Part shown: positions 25,461 to 36,912 of the stretch, in pieces
How the letters are laid out: each line of letters begins with the position of its first letter
How positions within the stretch are numbered: position 1 is the first letter of the stretch
Assembly: GCF_000499845.2 (NCBI RefSeq)
Contig: NC_023758.2
Coordinates: forward strand, 35,066,608 to 35,130,607
Source of the DNA: Phaseolus vulgaris
Lineage: Eukaryota > Streptophyta > Magnoliopsida > Fabales > Fabaceae
Direction of reading: 5' to 3'
Length of the DNA: 64,000 nt
Notes under the pieces: model-generated
What the model was told of the DNA's origin: nothing
Databases searched by the model: none
The model's input: the letters and a program-made list of their open reading frames with translations, nothing else
Made by a program: the position numbers and the translations under genes

Positions 25461-28400
25461 ATATTGAATAATTGAGAAATTGATCCATGTAATTTGGTTT
25501 TCTCTTTTGATTTAATTTTGTATATTATAAAACTTGATATTTACTAGCTTGTCCTTGTTTTTCTTGTTATGTTGTGAACTATGATGACTGTACTATGTAT
25601 ACAAACAGATGATCATACAAGTGTCAGTTTCTGAAGGGCTTTAAGATGTTTTTTTGAACCTTATATTGTTAATATTTATATTTCTATAAGTCATAATATT
25701 GTAATAGAAATATTTTTGGAAAACTCCAAGTCTGTAGAATTTTTATTGTAATATTTAAATGTATTTTTTTTTAGTGTTAAATCATAGAAAAACTAACATT
25801 TCTAAGTCCTATAAAATATGCATCTAAACATACATAGATTTAAGACTTGTCCAATATAACTTACATAGATTTAAAATTTGTCCAACATAACATAACAGGA
25901 GAACTCCAGTACTATTGCATCCTAAAGACAAAGTTTTTACGTTTTCATTTATCCGAAAAATTTATATTTACTTTACAAAAGAAATTAATGTTCCACCCAA
26001 TTGCAGTAATCAACATTGTACGGGATGCTTTTTTATTTTGAATTTTCCTTATGTGATCTGGTAAGTGTAAAAGGGTTGAGATACCACTTTTGTATTCCAT
26101 TAATTTAATTTTATTCTTTGCTGATAAAAAAGAAATCTCCACCCAATTACGTTTCGTTCTTAATTTGGTGATAGGTATATCATGTGATATGAAATGGTAA
26201 GAGGATTAACATCCTTTTAAGTAACAATTTTTCTAAGATTACAAGACAAGATACGAGTCGATCACACAATTTATCACTCTCTACCCCAAAATCGAAAGAA
26301 ACTTGAATGAAAAAATTATATGAAAAACAGTATGGTGTTGTTTTTGTTTGAAAGAAGTATGAAATGATGAATATGAGTGGATGGTTGAAGATAAAAGGAA
26401 ATAATTTGTGGAGTTGTTTGAAGTTAGGAGAATTGAGTATTGATGAAGATGTTATGGCATGGAAATGGAAATGGAAGTGGTGCAGAATAATGAGATAGGT
26501 AGGTAGGGTTATTCGTTGATGAAGGTAGAGTGAGCTTATAGAGAAACACTTGAGAACCACTTTACACTTTTGTCAGTTCAATGCTTCCTATGTAGCCCTT
26601 GTTGCGTGTTAGTAAACTACCTTTCTTCATCATACCATGCTTCTTAATTCCATTTCCTTTTTTACTTTATTTAGAATCAAACTCAAATACAACATTATAG
26701 CAATACAATTATTTAATATAAATCAAAATGTGCATATTAGTAATATAATATTTGTTAAATAAAGACTATGCTTAAATAGTTTCCTTTTCTACTACGTTTG
26801 TATACTATTAATCTCGAAACCCGTGGAAATTCCTCAAGAATGGATGTAATAAAATTATTAGAGGAAAAAATAAAGAGTTGGTTTAACTCATTTAATTTAT
26901 TTAGGAATATCATTCCAAACTATAATACTGGTCATTTTATATTGAACTGCTAGTAAATAAAATACTGACAAATTTTGTTACTGTGCATATTATGCAGCTA
27001 AGCATGTGCAATGGACATTATCTAATAATGGCAGAACCCTATCTATCCCTATCCATCTATGTATTTTTTTATGCTTCAAGCATGCACGTCCAATTATGGT
27101 ATAGTCACCTCTTCCTAGTTTTGTTTATCGATTGCTAGCTACCCTAACACCAGACTACACTATATACATAATATATATATATATATATATATATAATTTT
27201 TTTTTTCTAGTATGTTTAATAATTTATATTATTTTTTTTCTATATGTTTAATAATTTATATTAATTTTCTTTTCTTAATAGATTAAGTTGTTTTTTAAGA
27301 ATAAAATCATAAAAAAATTCTGAATTTCAAAATAGAACGATGATTAATCTCAATATAATTTAAGGTCGAATAATATTAACATATATTTTTTTAACCATTA
27401 TTTTTATTGTGTTTTTACATGTTAGTATTGTTTGAATTTTCTTTTTCTTATTAATTGATCATTGTCTAAAGAAAAGAAAGACAAAAATTCATTACATGTA
27501 ACATTTGGATAGAAATATTAGGGTTTGTTAGATAGACAAGAGGAAAAATGAGTGAGGGAGAATTAATTTTATTAGTTTGCATGAAAGAAAAAGAGGAGAA
27601 TACCTACATTTTTTTACTTATTTTTATCTTTATTTTCTACTAAATCAATTTAATTATACAATTTTTATTTCATTTTTCACTTATTTTTATTTTTATCAAA
27701 ACTTAAACATTCAATTTTATTTATAATCTATTTCTTTTTTTTCTCCTCAAAATCAACCATGTCATTAGTTTATTTACCGTTTAAGGTAATCCACACTTAC
27801 TTTTAAAAAATAACTCTATTTGACCAAAACATATTAAGTATGTAAAAACTACTAGTACATTTATTTTTTATTGTTGTAAAAAATAATAAATACTTTTTGT
27901 GTTTTAAAGTGACAAATAATTTGAGATAAATAGTATTCTAAAGTGAGAAATAAAATGAAATAATGAAATGGGAAGAATATCAATGGGAGTCAAAATTGAA
28001 GTGAAAACATAAAGAACACAAAGTACACTTAATGGAGAGGAATTCCAATAATATATGTTCTAATTAATTTATGTGGCCTGTTTTATTAATATTAAAATTT
28101 ATTGAAAATTAATAAACAATGCGAAGGATTTACAAAAGAATTATATTTCTTAATAAATTTCAGTTATTTAATAGAATATATTTGACAGAAAACGAGTTAC
28201 AGAATAAAAAAGTGTCAGAATTAGTGTTTACCATTATATACATGCAACTACAAAATGTTGGAGGCATTATATTTCATAAATTAAAAAATAATAAATATCA
28301 GTGAATACTGCAGTTATAATTAAAAATAAAAAAATATATTAATATAAAAATACAATAGAAAAAGGTGTTGATAGTAAAGTTTTAGAATGACAATGTGAGA

Positions 28401-28792
28401 AACCAGAAACTGAGTCAAAATTAATATCAGGAATGTGTCAGCAGAAGTGCTTCAGTTTGCGTTTTCTCTTCAGAAATCATCTTTGGATATTTTCTATATA
28501 AACGTTGTTTGCGGTCTCTTATTTTCCACTACACTGCATCAAGTTGATGTCTACGTCGATTGTGAAGGGAAATTCGAAGCAGACACAGCCCAGCAAGGGG
28601 TTCTGGTCAGTGTCAAAACTGCTACACATCAGTAGTGACACAATCCCACCACGAGATTTGGCACATTGTAACATTACAACAACACCAATGATAAATATCA
28701 ATGAGGAAAATGAATAACATTACAGCACAAGTTAGAAAGGTTTCACATGTGTTTTTTAGCAGATGAACCCTAAGATGGTTATATATAATAGA

Positions 28793-28827
<35 letters not shown>

Positions 28828-31205
28828 TGAGTTAAAGAAAAGGAGAAGTAGGTAAGATGGTTATATATATTAATGAATATTGGATGAAAGTGGAAGGAGG
28901 GTTGCATTGTTTGACTTTGTGTAGGGAAATTAAAAAGAAAAAGGTTGGTGGAGATGAGTTGATATGTAGGGTGTGGGATTGCTTGGGAGTGAACATAATT
29001 TACTAAATATGTTTGGTTAGGCTTTTTCTGAAAATAGAGATTTCTTGAAGGAACAGAAAGATTTCCAAAGCAGAGAAAGAGCACTTTTTCCATAAATTGA
29101 AGGAGTGTTGAATGGGAGATAGAGAGGGAGAGATTGACACGAACAAGACAGCGTGACAGAAGAGGGGGGGAAGGGGGGGCTTTTCTGACTGAGATTTGCT
29201 TCCCTTAACAAAACCAAACAAAAGCCAATTGGCTAAGAGAAAGGGAATATTATGACTCATAGAAAGAAGAAAGGAATAGTGATGTAGAGGGCATAATCTG
29301 AATGGGAATAGGAATAGGAATAGGAATAGGAATAGGAAGAAGGTAGAAAGAAAGAAAGAAAGAAACTGATATAGCTTGGTGTGTGGCATGAGATGAGTAC
29401 ACTCTCAGGCTCAGACTCAGGAAGCTTTAGCAGCACCAAAAGCTTTTCCTTTTGGTAGTTCACGCCTCCCTGTGCTGTGTAAACTGTAAAGAAACCTATC
29501 AGTTCGATGGGATTGGACGTATGCATGTATGATCTGACACCACACTTTGTATCATTCTGATTTTATTCATAATCATTTCTGCACCAACTCATATATAAAT
29601 CAAACTTCTCATGCATTCATCATTAATTCTTTTCATTTAAACTCCTTTCAACTTAATGATTTAAATATATATGCACATATCTTTAATGTTTAAACAAAAT
29701 TTGTGTTCTTTCTATTCATCCAATCTCATTAAAAAATAATTATCTCTTTCAAAGAAAGAGGATTTGTTCTATACAAGCCTTTCTTATATCTACCCAGGTG
29801 ATTTTTTTTTGCATCACTGTGATTATTAACATCCCCACAAATGACAACAAGTTGGCAGCTTAAGATTCATCATGTGAAAAAAATTAAGATCCTAATTTGT
29901 TGATAATCTAAATATTTTTTTCACTCCATCTTATTATTCTTATATTCAATAATCTAATTGAATTCAATATATTATTATTATTATTTACCATTGTTATAAG
30001 ATGTCAAAACAAAACAGTGGTGTCATAATATATTTTTTAAATATTTTTTTATAAAATTAAAGTGTGATGTCTTGGTTTATTTTTAACAAAAATTATCTTT
30101 TTTTTTTCTTTTAAGTATTTATATAAAATGGTAAAAGTAATATTTTTGTAGTTACTAAAAATGTTTTCTGAAATAAAAATGTAAAAGTATTTTAAATAAA
30201 ATTAATAATTTAACCAGTTATCTTGAGTTTGATTCATTGTAACTACATAAAAAATTCATTAGTCTTTTATAATGCCTCCTACACAAAATATTATAAATTT
30301 TAACTTTTATTTTATGATATATATTAGTTATTCAAGTTTCCATATCTATTTATATTAAACATCCAAACATATATTGCTTATTAGAATTTTAACGAAAACA
30401 AATAAAATAATAACCTTTGTTTTTAGAGAATAAAGGACATTTAAAAAATTAAATTCATTTAAGTATTGATTCATATAATGAACCGAAGGTTAGATTAGTG
30501 AAAATAATATAAAAATGTTTAGAATTTAATTATGAAATAGTTAAAAACTTATGGGTGTGAATGGAATGGGAGTTTGAAAAACTATTGACATTGATTTTTG
30601 ACAGGATTTATTAAGTTTTATAAGAAAACTTATTAAAGAAAGAGAAAGTGAGTGGTGAGTTTTGAGGAAGAAATATATTATGATATAATGATTTTTTTGA
30701 AGTAAGATTTGATGCACCTTTTCCATGGAAGAGTTGTCATCTACATACATATGAAGTGTACTTCTCATTGATGGCATTGTTTTGTCCCTTTGTGGGAATA
30801 ACCTGCGTTTGAACAAGAGCAACGAGAAAGAGAAAAAGAAAAAGGAAATGCCGCTAGTGTTCTTGAGATTTATCTGTTGAGACAGAGAAATTGGTTTGGA
30901 TTAGGATGAATATTGAATAAAATAGTGATGAACACTGTTTTATATCCTCCCATGTGTTTGTACTAGCAGGGTGTTGCGCTTTCATCAATTGCATCTGTCT
31001 CACTTTTCTGCCACTATGTCCTTCCAACCTCGGCCTTGACAAAACAACACTGAAATGATAGATGCATTCATCAGAATCACTTCCCTTTTCTTTCTCTTTC
31101 TTTCTCATCTCATCCTCCAAAAGATGCCAAGAGAGAGAGAGATATACATCAACTCATTAATTAATCATGCTATTATCAATAAATGAAGGGTTCAACAAGG
31201 CCTTT
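25461..31205. other. Long gene-poor region upstream of UFO
   Basis: No gene supported over about 5.7 kb. It holds microsatellites: TA repeats at 27171-27195 and 28797-28824, six GGAATA units at 29304-29337, and AGAA repeats at about 29345-29365. A G-rich stretch with two G7 runs lies at 29163-29179. Minus-strand ORFs near 29000-29530 are low-complexity translations of these repeats. The right part should contain distal UFO control sequence, but nothing can be named. Confidence 0.5.
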
Positions 31206-31755
31206 TCATCTTATATATACACTTGTCCCCACTTACCACCAATGCCACAACACATCATAACCATCCCCAACTTCTAAATCACACGTCTTTTGTTCCATTT
31301 CTGGTTGTGTTGCATCACACTTCTTCACTTCCAAAACCGTCTTCCCTTCTCTCCATTCTCCAAAACCCCACTGAAAATGAGGAACAGAAACAACCATCCC
31401 AGGTGATTGCTATAGCAGCTAGGAGGAGTCAGCAAACACAACATGACAACAACAACATCAACAATTATCCTTCCAAAAGCCACCTTTTTTGTTTTCCCTT
31501 GTGGAAGCTACACTGCTTTCCCCTCTTAGGTTGTTCCCTAAAAACGTTTCCACGGCCATTTTCCCCACTATCCTTCCAAGGAAAATTTACACAGCAAAAG
31601 AAGAAACCATGCATAACCTTTCCTTTAACATTAAAGGTAAGCCTAGCTAGTATAAAAAAACTACACTACACTACACTCCTCAACATTTCCCATTTCCTCC
31701 ACTTTAGATAATCTTATACATATCCATCTGGAGGCAACCGAACATATTTATATAT
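31206..31755 (+). promoter_or_regulatory. UFO proximal promoter and leader
   Basis: A TATA-like TTATATATAC lies at 31211-31220, which would give a leader of about 500 bp. A second TATA-like run (TATTTATATATAT) at 31745-31757 overlaps the start codon and is too close to serve. A strong donor-like AAAGGTAAGCC near 31635 raises the possibility of a leader intron, though no acceptor is obvious. A long ORF across this leader begins with TTG, not ATG, and is not considered a gene. Confidence 0.4.
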
Positions 31756-33060
31756 ATGGAAGGTTTTCACCCTTCTATGACGTCTCCTTTTTCGTACACA
31801 TTCCCCATCAGTGGTGCTGGTAGTAGTACTAATACTAGCAATCTTACCAGTGCCACTTACAGCACTTCTACTCTATGGATGAACAGCAGAATATGGAGCA
31901 AGCTCCCTCAGAGGCTTCTGGAGCGTGTCATAGCCTTCCTTCCTCCACCAGCTTTCTTTCGTGCACGTTGTGTTTGCAAGAGATGGTATGCCCTTCTCTT
32001 CTCCAACACCTTCCTTGAATTATATCTCCAAGTCTCTCCACACCGCCACTGGTTCATGTTCTTCAAGCACCACAAAACTCGCAAGAGCTACATCTACAAG
32101 AACAGCAACAACGGTAGCGGCTGTGGTTCCTGTGAAGAAGGGTACCTCTTTGATCCCTCTGACATGGCATGGTACCGCATTTCCTTTGCTATAGTCCCTT
32201 CTGGCTTCTCTCCAGCCTCATCTTCAGCTGGTTTACTTTGTTGGGTTTCTGATGAGGCTGGTCCCAAGACCATGCTTCTGTGCAACCCTTTGGTTGGTTC
32301 TCTCACTCAGTTACCTCCCACCTTGAGACCTAGACTCTTCCCTTCCATTGGCCTAACCATCAGCCCCACCTGCATAGATGTCACTGTCGCCGGGGATGAC
32401 ATGATATCTCCTTATGCAGTGAAGAACTTGACATCTGAAAGCTTTCACATCGATGGAGGAGGGTTTTACTCCTTGTGGGGCACTACCTCTTCTCTGCCTA
32501 GGCTTTGCAGCCTTGAATCCGGTCGAATGGTTTACGCTGAAGGCAAGTTTTACTGCATGAATTGTAGCCCTTTCAGTGTGCTGGCTTATGACATCACATC
32601 AAACAATTGGTTCAAAATACAAGCCCCCATGAGGAGGTTCCTCAGGTCTCCCAACCTCGTTGAGTGCAAGGGGAAGCTGCTTCTTGTTGCGGCTGTTGAG
32701 AAGAGCAAGCTGAACGTGCCAAAGAGTTTGAGGGTGTGGAGTTTGCAGGCTTGTGGGACAATGTGGGTGGAGTCTGAGAGAATGCCGCAGCAGCTTTATA
32801 TTCAGTTTGCTGAATTGGAAGTTGGAAACGGGTTTGAATGTGTAGGGCATGGGGAGTTTATTGTGATCATGATTCGTGGAACAGACAAAGCGTTGCTGTT
32901 TGATATTTGCAGGAAGAGGTGGCAGTGGATTCCACCTTGTCCTTACATTGCACATGATGGCTTTGAATTGCATGGTTTTGCATATGAACCTAGACTCGCC
33001 ACTCCAGTCACTACCCTCCTTGATCAATTGGCACTTCCCTTCCAGACTTTTACTGCTTAA
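31756..33060 (+). CDS. UFO: UNUSUAL FLORAL ORGANS / FIMBRIATA orthologue, F-box protein
   Basis: Single uninterrupted exon of 434 codons, matching the intronless structure and size of UFO, FIMBRIATA and pea STAMINA PISTILLOIDA. UFO is the F-box subunit of an SCF complex and a cofactor of LEAFY in petal and stamen identity. The F-box spans about residues 45-90: RIWSKLPQRLLERVIAFLPP, then AFFRARCVCKRWYALLFSNT. The conserved substrate half is easy to follow: LLCNPLVGSLTQLPP, RPRLFPSIGLTISPT, DVTVAGDDMISPYAVKNL, SLPRLCSLESGRMVY, IQAPMRRFLRSPNLVE, AAVEKSKLNVPKSLRVWSLQ and LLDQLALPF at the end. It folds as a Kelch-like propeller in this family. The N-terminal 40 residues are a Ser/Thr-rich linker, as usual. 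No defect is visible. A paralogue cannot be excluded, but the match is close throughout. Confidence 0.95.
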   Translation: MEGFHPSMTSPFSYTFPISGAGSSTNTSNLTSATYSTSTLWMNSRIWSKLPQRLLERVIAFLPPPAFFRARCVCKRWYALLFSNTFLELYLQVSPHRHWFMFFKHHKTRKSYIYKNSNNGSGCGSCEEGYLFDPSDMAWYRISFAIVPSGFSPASSSAGLLCWVSDEAGPKTMLLCNPLVGSLTQLPPTLRPRLFPSIGLTISPTCIDVTVAGDDMISPYAVKNLTSESFHIDGGGFYSLWGTTSSLPRLCSLESGRMVYAEGKFYCMNCSPFSVLAYDITSNNWFKIQAPMRRFLRSPNLVECKGKLLLVAAVEKSKLNVPKSLRVWSLQACGTMWVESERMPQQLYIQFAELEVGNGFECVGHGEFIVIMIRGTDKALLFDICRKRWQWIPPCPYIAHDGFELHGFAYEPRLATPVTTLLDQLALPFQTFTA

Positions 33061-34879
33061 TTCACAAAATCATTTGCAAGTTTCTCATATATATGCAATC
33101 ATTTTATCATGCTATGCTAATCAAGGAATGCATGTTGCACATTAGCTAGGAGAGAACAAAAAGTTAATGCAGTCCTAGTGATTTGGTTTGTAGAATTAAT
33201 ACTAGTTAATTACTTAGCTGTTACAATACTCTTTGAGGTGTGTTTTGAAATCTAATCAACTAGCTTGTGAATGCAATTTTAAGTGGCCTCTTTTTTTTTT
33301 TATGTTATCAGCTTCCACATGCAACAACAGCTATAAATGTCTGCTATTTTTTGGCTCCCTCCAATTAGGTCTCATGGAGAAAGTTTAATTAGTGATTTAT
33401 TATCATATATACTGATATGAACGTTAAAAATTTCCCTGTCTTCTATAGATCTAAATCAAGTCTCTTGAACTCTGAACTTCTAAATACAAGATATAATTAA
33501 GCTGTTGCTTTTTTAACGAATTGTTCCATGTTTCTTCAGTGATATTGATACAATATTTACAAGAGGAGTGATAGTATGTATATTTTTTTTTGCATATAAT
33601 TATTTGAAAACTTTTGAGTAAGTATTTTTTTTAAAATATTATTATTCTTGAAGAAATGTCAACTAGTATATAAATAATAAGGATTTCAAAACATTGTTTT
33701 CCTATTTATAATACATTTTATAACATTATTTAAATTGCTCATTTTTATAACATTATTTAAATTGCTCATTTCCTCTTCTAAATTTAATTGTAAGAAACAC
33801 AATTGGGAGCAAGGTTGACAAGCTCAAAAGTTTAGATAAACTTACAGAAACTTTATGAACTTGACTCAGATTTTTATCTCATAATTAAGTTAGTATAAAA
33901 AATTATTAATGGCATATGTACCTAACATGTAATTCAATATTTCAACATCATTAAAAAGTAACAAATCCTAATACTAAATAATACATTAGTACTAAGTAAA
34001 ATTAAACTAAAAGACAAAAAAATACATATATTTCCTATTAAGGTTTATACAAGTTTATTACGAATTTTAAGAATTTATATGAAAGAGTTTGATAATAAGT
34101 TAACAGTATCATAAACTCGTAGGAATAATTAATTTGAGAATTTGAATTTTTTTAAAGGAGTAACGTTCCTTATATAGTCATATATAACTTTTTTTCTCAA
34201 CTAAAAATAAAATTAATAAAAATAAGATATCCGAGGAAGTATCAACCTTATAAAAAAAAATATCCTCTTAATAATCTACAGTCTTATATTCATCAAAACA
34301 AATCCAACATATATAACCTTTGACGAATTCAAAAGTTTTACAATGTAATTAGCAAGTAATAAAAGTTTACATTATTTTTAGTTTCTCAGCTTTAGCTTCA
34401 TCTCATGTAAAGTGCTTCTAAATTTTAACACAGTAAATACTTTCTCAGTATTCAATTAAATAATTTTCATCTATTTTTTTTTTTATGAATATGCATGTTT
34501 TTCTGAGTTCCACAACTTACAGATTTCCAATAATAAAGAAATTAAATTAAGGATTAAATATGTTTTTGACTTAATATACTATAAAATTAGTTGTTTTTCT
34601 CTCCTTCAAATTTTAGTTCTTTTGGATACTTGATATTTGTAGGAAAAAAACTATTGAAATGAGTTATTATTAGTGTTTTAGTGACGTAACAAACGAATCT
34701 CCATGAAATGTACTATAATAATATCCATGTCAGCTATCAATGAGTCATCATGAAATCTTAGCATCCTAATTCAAACGGTGTGTCACGTTAAAAAACTTAT
34801 TCCAATATTTTTCTTACTAAAAATATTGAGGAGGTTTAAACTTTGAACTAAAGATAAAAATCAATTTCAATAGAAGTAG
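33061..34879. other. UFO 3' flank and AT-rich intergenic sequence
   Basis: No gene seen. A 28-bp unit containing ATAACATTATTTAAATTGCT is duplicated in tandem at about 33715-33770. Confidence 0.55.
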
Positions 34880-36010
34880 ATAATGTGGAATTTAAAGCCC
34901 TAACAGACTTAGTGGGAGGTGAGGATAAGGACATTTTTGAAAGGTTCTGAAAGGTGAAGGCTCTTCTTCTGCACAAATCACTGCTTGGAGGGTGTTGAAT
35001 AATAACATAGCAACAAAGGTTAATCTGTTGAGAAGAAGAGTCTTAATGGGAAGTTGCTTGTGTGGGTTGTGTGGTGAGGGAAGAGGAGACTATTTGTCAT
35101 CTATTCTTTAAGTGTAAAGTTGTGTGGAAAATTTGGAGAATGTGCTTGTCTTGGTTGAGATGTTTTTTGGTGAACCACTTTGATGCAAAGACACACTTCA
35201 TGATGTTTTTCCCTCTGAATGTTAATGGTTAGATTCTCAGAATCTAGGGAGTGGTGTGGATTGCAATTGTAGGTGAAATTTGGAAACACCGGAATAAACG
35301 TGTCTTTAATAATGGGAGAGTTGACCATATTGAGGAGTTTACGGTGGCTCAAGGAAAAACTTAGGCTTGGTTAACCAGTAAAGAAAAAGGTGCAGATTTC
35401 TCTTACTCTGATTGGTGTTTGGAACCTCTAGTATGTATGAATTCTTTGAATTAAATTTGTTCATTTTTCTTTGGTTTGGCTCTCTAACCCCTTTTCAGAA
35501 GGATGGCGTTGTGTGTTTTGCAGATTAGTCTTAAGCTTCGTTTGGAGGTCCTATCTTGGTTTTTGGATTAAGTAACTCTAAGGAGGAGCTTTTGTGTTGG
35601 GAAATGATTCTCTTTGGTTTTTGTGTTGACCTAGTGGGATACAATGTTGTTGTGTTAGAGTAAAGAGGGGTTTGTTAAGTTTTTTAAGTTCTTCTTTTTG
35701 TTGGAGTTTTATGTTTGCGATTTGCTTATGGTTTAGTTCTTTTGGATTTTGATGTGTTGGTATATTCTGGCTATTGCCAATGGTGGGTTACTCTTACGTG
35801 ATATTCTTGAGTTTTGGATTAGTTGACAACTTTTGTTAAGAATTGGTTTAGGTTGGGATGTAAGGGTTTATCATTTTTTCTTTTTGTATAAGTGTTGGGT
35901 CACACTTCTTTTTATGGGTTTTTTTTTCAATTTTTGAACCTTTGTTTTCTATGCCTTTCTTTTTTTTGTTATTTCCACCACTCTAATCATAATTAATGTG
36001 TTAAAAAAAA
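34880..36010 (+). pseudogene. 5'-truncated LINE fragment with the C-terminal zf-RVT region and probable 3'UTR
   Basis: In one frame with interruptions the sequence reads GGEDKDIFERF, SAQITAWRVLNNNIATKVNL, LLRRRVLMGSCLCGLCGEGE, ETICHLFFKCKVVWKIW, later VVWIAIVGEIWKHRNKRVFN and finally FSYSDWCLEPL, ending near 35454. The C-x2-C...H-x4-C pattern is the zinc-binding reverse-transcriptase domain found at the C-terminus of plant L1 ORF2. The T/G-rich tail to about 36000, closing with an A-rich run at 36002-36009, looks like a LINE 3'UTR. The 5' end is missing, as in most LINE copies. It is a separate copy from the relic near 22 kb. Confidence 0.8.
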
Positions 36011-36912
36011 TTAAAATAATCTTTTTCATAACTTTTTGATTATAATGTTAAATGTTGAACTTGATAATTAAAATTTGTATTCACAATTAAATTTTAAAAA
36101 ATTATTAATTATCGTATTGAATTTCGGATTCACTTTATTATTAAAATTTTCGCTTTTGTAAAATTTAAAAAATGATCTTTGGAAATTTCAAATTCATTTG
36201 ACAATTAAAATTTTTATTTTTTTAAATTTAAAAAATTATCATGTTGACTCTAAAATTTACTTGATAATTAAATTTTTTGCTTTTAGTCAAAATAAACAAA
36301 ATTACAGTCCAATAATGATATGTCAAATAATTACACAAAAAAATTCTTGAAAAGTTATGTATAGATGATAATTACAACACAGCAAAGTATATCATGATTA
36401 ATTTATAGACTCGCTTACACTTTCAGTGAAATTTCTAATCTCAATCACGTTTTTTTATTCATTTATAAAATCAGAATACAATACCCTATTTAAATGATCT
36501 AAATACAAGTTCATTCTAAGAAACACTACCTGCATTTTAATATTTTATGGAAACAATTGCATTCATAGTAAAACAAAAAGATTAAAACAGAGAACGTGTA
36601 AAATTTCCAAAAGAAAGTATACATATAATTGAAATTAAAAAATAAAATGAAAACCATATGTTAATCTTTATAAAATAAATGTGTTAATTAAATGAAGAAA
36701 ACAGAATATAAAAATGAATTCAATACAATGTAAAAAAAAATGGTATTGATAAATGCTGCAGACTTGATGGCAATTACTCTCACATGAAAGCTCTCTTATC
36801 TGCAATCTGGCAATGTGTAACGCTGTGTGGGCATTTCAATCCATAAAGTCCCAAAAACATTGACAGTGAGACCAACACAACAACCTCTTCCAGTTGCAGA
36901 CTAGACTTCCTT
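36011..36912. other. AT-rich intergenic, upstream of the YeeZ-like gene
   Basis: No gene seen. The last 150 bases should contain the promoter and leader of the + strand gene, but no specific element is clear. Confidence 0.45.

Noticed and set aside
26180..26560. 126-codon minus-strand ORF
   Set aside because: Low-complexity Phe/Leu/His-rich reading with no family match.
28435..28635. 66-codon + strand ORF
   Set aside because: No recognisable domain, no neighbours and no splice support.
28794..29526. Minus-strand ORFs rich in Phe, Leu, Ser
   Set aside because: Translations of TA, GGAATA and AGAA microsatellites and purine-rich sequence.
31223..31711. 162-codon ORF ahead of UFO
   Set aside because: Begins at TTG, no family resemblance, and lies in the UFO leader.
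32599..33027. 142-codon minus-strand ORF inside UFO
   Set aside because: Antisense shadow of a strongly conserved coding sequence.
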